Origin: UBA4661 sp002405405
Lineage (GTDB): Bacteria; Bacteroidota; Ignavibacteria; Kapaibacteriales; UBA4661
Length of the DNA: 17,655 nucleotides
Assembly: GCA_036847245.1 (NCBI GenBank)
Contig: DAIUAL010000051.1
Span: forward strand, 1-17,655
Direction: 5' to 3'
Below the pieces are notes generated by a model. The model was not told where the DNA came from. It saw only the letters and a list, made by a program, of their open reading frames with translations, and searched no databases. The translations under genes were made by a program, and so were the position numbers. Of the stretch, positions 15,074-17,655 are shown piece after piece; the stretch's first letter is position 1; the number at the start of each line of letters is the position of its first letter.

Positions 15074-16306
15074 TTATTCCGACAAACTATCCCACAATGC
15101 GCAGTAGCTTTCATAACGCTCAACATCCACCATATCTTGTTCTACGGCAGATTTTACAGCACAATCCGGCTCATGACGATGCGAACACATCGAAAACTTA
15201 CACTGTGAACTAAATGCTTCAAACTCTTTAAAATAAAAGATTAATTCGTCGCGCGACACATTCCACAAGCCCCACTCACGAATACCCGGTGTGTCTACAA
15301 TCCATGTAGATTCTTGCGTTTCGGGATCATCGACTAATGGTAGAGCAAACAACCGTCCAAAGCTGGTGGTATGCATTCCTTTGAATGTTTTTTCGCTACC
15401 CATACTGGTGTCTTGTACATGATCTCCAAGAAGTACATTCACTAATGTTGATTTACCCACACCTGAGGGACCAGTACAAATCGTTGTTTTTCCGCGAAGG
15501 AATTGCTTGACCTCTTCAAGACTTTTTGCACTACGCTTGTCCGTCAACGCATGAGTTGCCGATATAAAAAACAGTCGTGCAGAAAACTCTTCTTTGTAAA
15601 AAGCAAGATCTTCTTCAATAAAGGCACGATCCATTAAATCCATTTTATTGATACAAATGCCCACCTCGACATTACCATCAACAGCGGAAATCAACATTCG
15701 GTCGAGCAGTTTTTTGTTGTAGAATGGATCTGCCGCCGCCATAATTATCAAGACTTGATCAGCATTTGCGGCAATCACTTGCTCCATGCCATCGACTCCG
15801 GCAGATGCTCGGGCAAATTTGCTCGTTCGCTCACGCACGGAACGAATCACTCCCGTTGCCATTGCTCCCTCAGCAAGTACGGGTAATAGTTGCAATTCAA
15901 CTACATCGCCAACGGCAAGAAGTGTTGCTACATCATTGTTCGATTCTACACTTCGTGCTGTCGTCGACTCCACAATCATACCGGATGAGGGCTGAAGACC
16001 AACCTGTGCACCCGGCAATGAATTATACACATCAAGTACTTCTGCCGATACATCGTCAAGTAAAACCATCCATGTGCGCCCGACTCCATACAGGACACGC
16101 CCTACCGCCAACGGAGATGCAGTATCGGTCGGTAAACTTCTCTGAATATCTTTTGTACGACGCTTCATGGGAACAGCATGGCGAGGTACCGCAGAATCAT
16201 CGTCTACTTTATCGGAAATACCCTTCCATTGCGTCCCTTTTTCCCATGTTCGAATCGAACGTCGGGCTTTATTATCTTGAGTGTATTGCTTACCGCTACG
16301 AGCCAT
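15074..16306 (-). CDS. rsgA: Ribosome small-subunit biogenesis GTPase RsgA, with N-terminal extension
   Basis: RsgA checks maturation of the 30S decoding centre using GTP hydrolysis. The circularly permuted GTPase order is visible: G4 NKMD (220-223), G5 SAT (249-251), G1 GPSGVGKST (279-287), then G3 DTPG (338-341). The zinc site follows the family spacing C-x4-C-x-H-x5-C (C369, C374, H376, C382) before a helical tail. An OB-fold domain lies at about 65-168. At 410 residues it is longer than the usual ~300-350: the first ~60 residues are a charged, basic extension (ARSGKQYTQDNKARRS, MKRRTK) with no recognised domain. ATG 16306 is the first start and has no SD. A shorter start at residue 47 (MKRRTK) is possible. 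It is divergent from recJ. Confidence 0.95.
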   Translation of the reverse strand: MARSGKQYTQDNKARRSIRTWEKGTQWKGISDKVDDDSAVPRHAVPMKRRTKDIQRSLPTDTASPLAVGRVLYGVGRTWMVLLDDVSAEVLDVYNSLPGAQVGLQPSSGMIVESTTARSVESNNDVATLLAVGDVVELQLLPVLAEGAMATGVIRSVRERTSKFARASAGVDGMEQVIAANADQVLIIMAAADPFYNKKLLDRMLISAVDGNVEVGICINKMDLMDRAFIEEDLAFYKEEFSARLFFISATHALTDKRSAKSLEEVKQFLRGKTTICTGPSGVGKSTLVNVLLGDHVQDTSMGSEKTFKGMHTTSFGRLFALPLVDDPETQESTWIVDTPGIREWGLWNVSRDELIFYFKEFEAFSSQCKFSMCSHRHEPDCAVKSAVEQDMVDVERYESYCALWDSLSE

Positions 16307-16446
16307 AAGGGAAAAGATATCGAAGAAATTGATATAAGAATATGTGATTTACCATGAATTCAAGACATGAAATAGTTTTCTTTTGATTAGCACTTTGATT
16401 TATTGTATTTTCATTCATTAGTCAAATTAACATTACAAATAATACC

Positions 16447-17655
16447 TTGAAATACCGTTGGACACAGTACAATGCTGACACAACCGTTGTTTCCCAAATC
16501 GCTCATGCACTTTCTTTACCGCACAGTATCGCAAAAATACTGAATTCAAGAGCCATCAATGATACGTATACGGCGCAATCCTTTTTCAAACCTGATCTTA
16601 AGCTGTTGCACTCGCCTCTGCTTATGGACGGAATGGAAACAGCTGTACAGCGTATCCTTCGTGCTCTTGAATCAAAGGAATTGATTCGTATATACGGCGA
16701 TTATGATGTAGACGGCACAGTCAGTACCGCAATGCTCCTGCACTTTTTGCAAGCAGTAGGAGCGAATGCCGAATTTTATGTTTCTGATCGTTTCACAGAG
16801 GGATATGGTATCTCTTCTGAAGCGATACGTGAGGCTCATGCCGATGGCGTGCATGTTTTTATTTCCGTTGATACCGGCGTAACTGCAGTTGAGCCAATTC
16901 GACTCGCACAGTCGCTGGGGATTGATTGCATTATTTGCGATCATCACGAGCCGGGTGATTCCCTGCCCCCTGCTTTAGCTGTTCTTGATCCAATCAAGGG
17001 AACCTGCTCCTATCCGTACAAGCATTTGTGCGGTTGTGGCGTTACCTTCAAACTCATCCAAGGTCTTTGTAATGCTCTTGGAAAATCTGAGCTTGCCTAC
17101 GAATACCTCGATTATACTGCTATTGCTACGTCCTCCGACATGGTACCTCTAACCGGTGAGAATAGAATTTTAGTGCATTTCGGTCTGGAAAAACTCAACG
17201 ATAAGCCACGCCCCGGTATTGCAGGTCTGCTCGTGTGTACGAATACGCCAATTGGTACGATTACCAGTGCAACTATTGCCTTCAATCTTGCTCCGCGTAT
17301 CAATGCCGCCGGGCGTTTGGGCGATGCTAGCCGTGCCGTTGAATTGATGCTCTCAGAAAATGAACTCCATGCGTTTCGTTTGGCACAAGAATTAGAAAGC
17401 AACAATTATCAACGCCGATCTATCGATGAAAAAACATTCCGCGAAGCCCGCGAAATGGCGGAAGAACTCATCAACAAACATCAGTACCGCTCGCTGGTCT
17501 TGCACAATCCTGATTGGCATGTTGGTGTTATCAACATTGTTGCTTCTCGCTTGGTTGAACGTTTTCATTTGCCGACCATTATGCTGACTAGTTTAGACGG
17601 TGTGGCGAAAGGCTCAGCGCGCTGTATTAAAAATTTTGATATTCATACCGCACTC
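16447..17655 (+). CDS. recJ: Single-strand DNA exonuclease RecJ, N-terminal part (3' end outside window)
   Basis: RecJ is a 5'-3' ssDNA exonuclease in recombination and repair. The 403 visible codons include the DHH phosphoesterase motifs: IYGDYDVDGTVSTAML (82-97; D85, D87, D89), SVDTGVTA (140-147), CDHHEPGD (164-171), LCGCGVTFKLIQGL (194-207), and DMVPLTGENR (231-240). The linker signature RINAAGRLGDASRAVELML (284-302) follows. The DHHA1 domain then begins (VLHNPDWHVGVINIVASRLV, KGSARCI). No ATG precedes the conserved part in frame; the frame opens after a TGA at 16396, and TTG 16447 (giving MKYRWTQY) is the best start by alignment to the usual short N-terminus. The C-terminal part, about a third, is missing because the window ends. 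It is divergent from rsgA with 140 bases between. Confidence 0.95.
   Translation, partial: MKYRWTQYNADTTVVSQIAHALSLPHSIAKILNSRAINDTYTAQSFFKPDLKLLHSPLLMDGMETAVQRILRALESKELIRIYGDYDVDGTVSTAMLLHFLQAVGANAEFYVSDRFTEGYGISSEAIREAHADGVHVFISVDTGVTAVEPIRLAQSLGIDCIICDHHEPGDSLPPALAVLDPIKGTCSYPYKHLCGCGVTFKLIQGLCNALGKSELAYEYLDYTAIATSSDMVPLTGENRILVHFGLEKLNDKPRPGIAGLLVCTNTPIGTITSATIAFNLAPRINAAGRLGDASRAVELMLSENELHAFRLAQELESNNYQRRSIDEKTFREAREMAEELINKHQYRSLVLHNPDWHVGVINIVASRLVERFHLPTIMLTSLDGVAKGSARCIKNFDIHTAL

Noticed and set aside
15766..16308. A 180-codon open frame on the + strand opposite rsgA
   Set aside because: rsgA on the - strand has every GTPase motif and the zinc site; the opposite frame has no recognisable domain.
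1..17655. Mobile elements, CRISPR arrays, tRNA or rRNA genes, toxin-antitoxin or defence systems
   Set aside because: I looked for transposase motifs, regularly spaced repeats, tRNA-like cloverleafs and nuclease or toxin pairs and saw none; all substantial genes are explained by flagellar, cell-envelope, ribosomal or repair functions.

Overview
The window looks like chromosomal DNA of a flagellated, outer-membrane-bearing (diderm) bacterium of moderate GC content. No mobile element, CRISPR array, tRNA or rRNA is visible. I infer an FCB-group organism (the Chlorobiota / Ignavibacteriota / Kapaibacteria side of Bacteroidota). The reasons are a short 61-residue bS21 like those of that group, a VPS10/Asp-box 'glycosyl hydrolase' protein and a GHL10 protein of kinds common there, start sites without Shine-Dalgarno (SD) sequences, and one promoter-like match to the Bacteroidota consensus. 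This placement is inference; no marker in the window proves it.

Layout. (1) 1-725: the C-terminal third or less of leucyl-tRNA synthetase, followed by a strong hairpin. (2) 726-1100: an intergenic region with a sigma-54-like element at 1043-1058. (3) 1101-6889: a seven-gene flagellar operon on the + strand: a stand-alone FlhB C-domain-like protein, flgF and flgG (rod), flgA (P-ring chaperone), flgH (L ring), flgI (P ring), and flgJ (rod-cap domain fused to a lytic transglycosylase). Together these build the distal rod and the bushing through peptidoglycan and outer membrane. (4) 6934-8091 (-): a secreted GHL10 putative glycoside hydrolase, convergent with flgJ. (5) 8310-12040 (+): a small cupin protein and a 1099-residue secreted Asp-box beta-propeller protein, closed by a textbook terminator at 12066-12100. 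(6) 12148-12851 (-): rpsU (bS21) preceded by a small basic protein whose C-terminus resembles the Tudor-like tail of UvrD/PcrA helicases. (7) 13021-15050 (+): two family-2 glycosyltransferases, one of GtrB/DPM type with two C-terminal membrane helices. (8) 15074-16306 (-): rsgA, the 30S-maturation GTPase. (9) 16447-17655 (+): recJ, running off the window end.

The most interesting signal is in translation initiation. Nearly all genes here lack an SD and many have pyrimidine-rich leaders, but rpsU alone carries an almost full-length SD (AGAGGTGAT, 5 nt before a GTG start). This fits a published idea in Flavobacterium that bS21 hides the anti-SD, so that an SD on rpsU itself could act as a feedback sensor. 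Other points of note are an FlhB C-domain protein lacking the NPTH cleavage site, an FlgJ-GH23 fusion, an FlgH without a lipobox cysteine, and the UvrD-tail-like neighbour of rpsU. I see no convincing wholly new multi-gene system; most of the window is housekeeping and flagellar genes.
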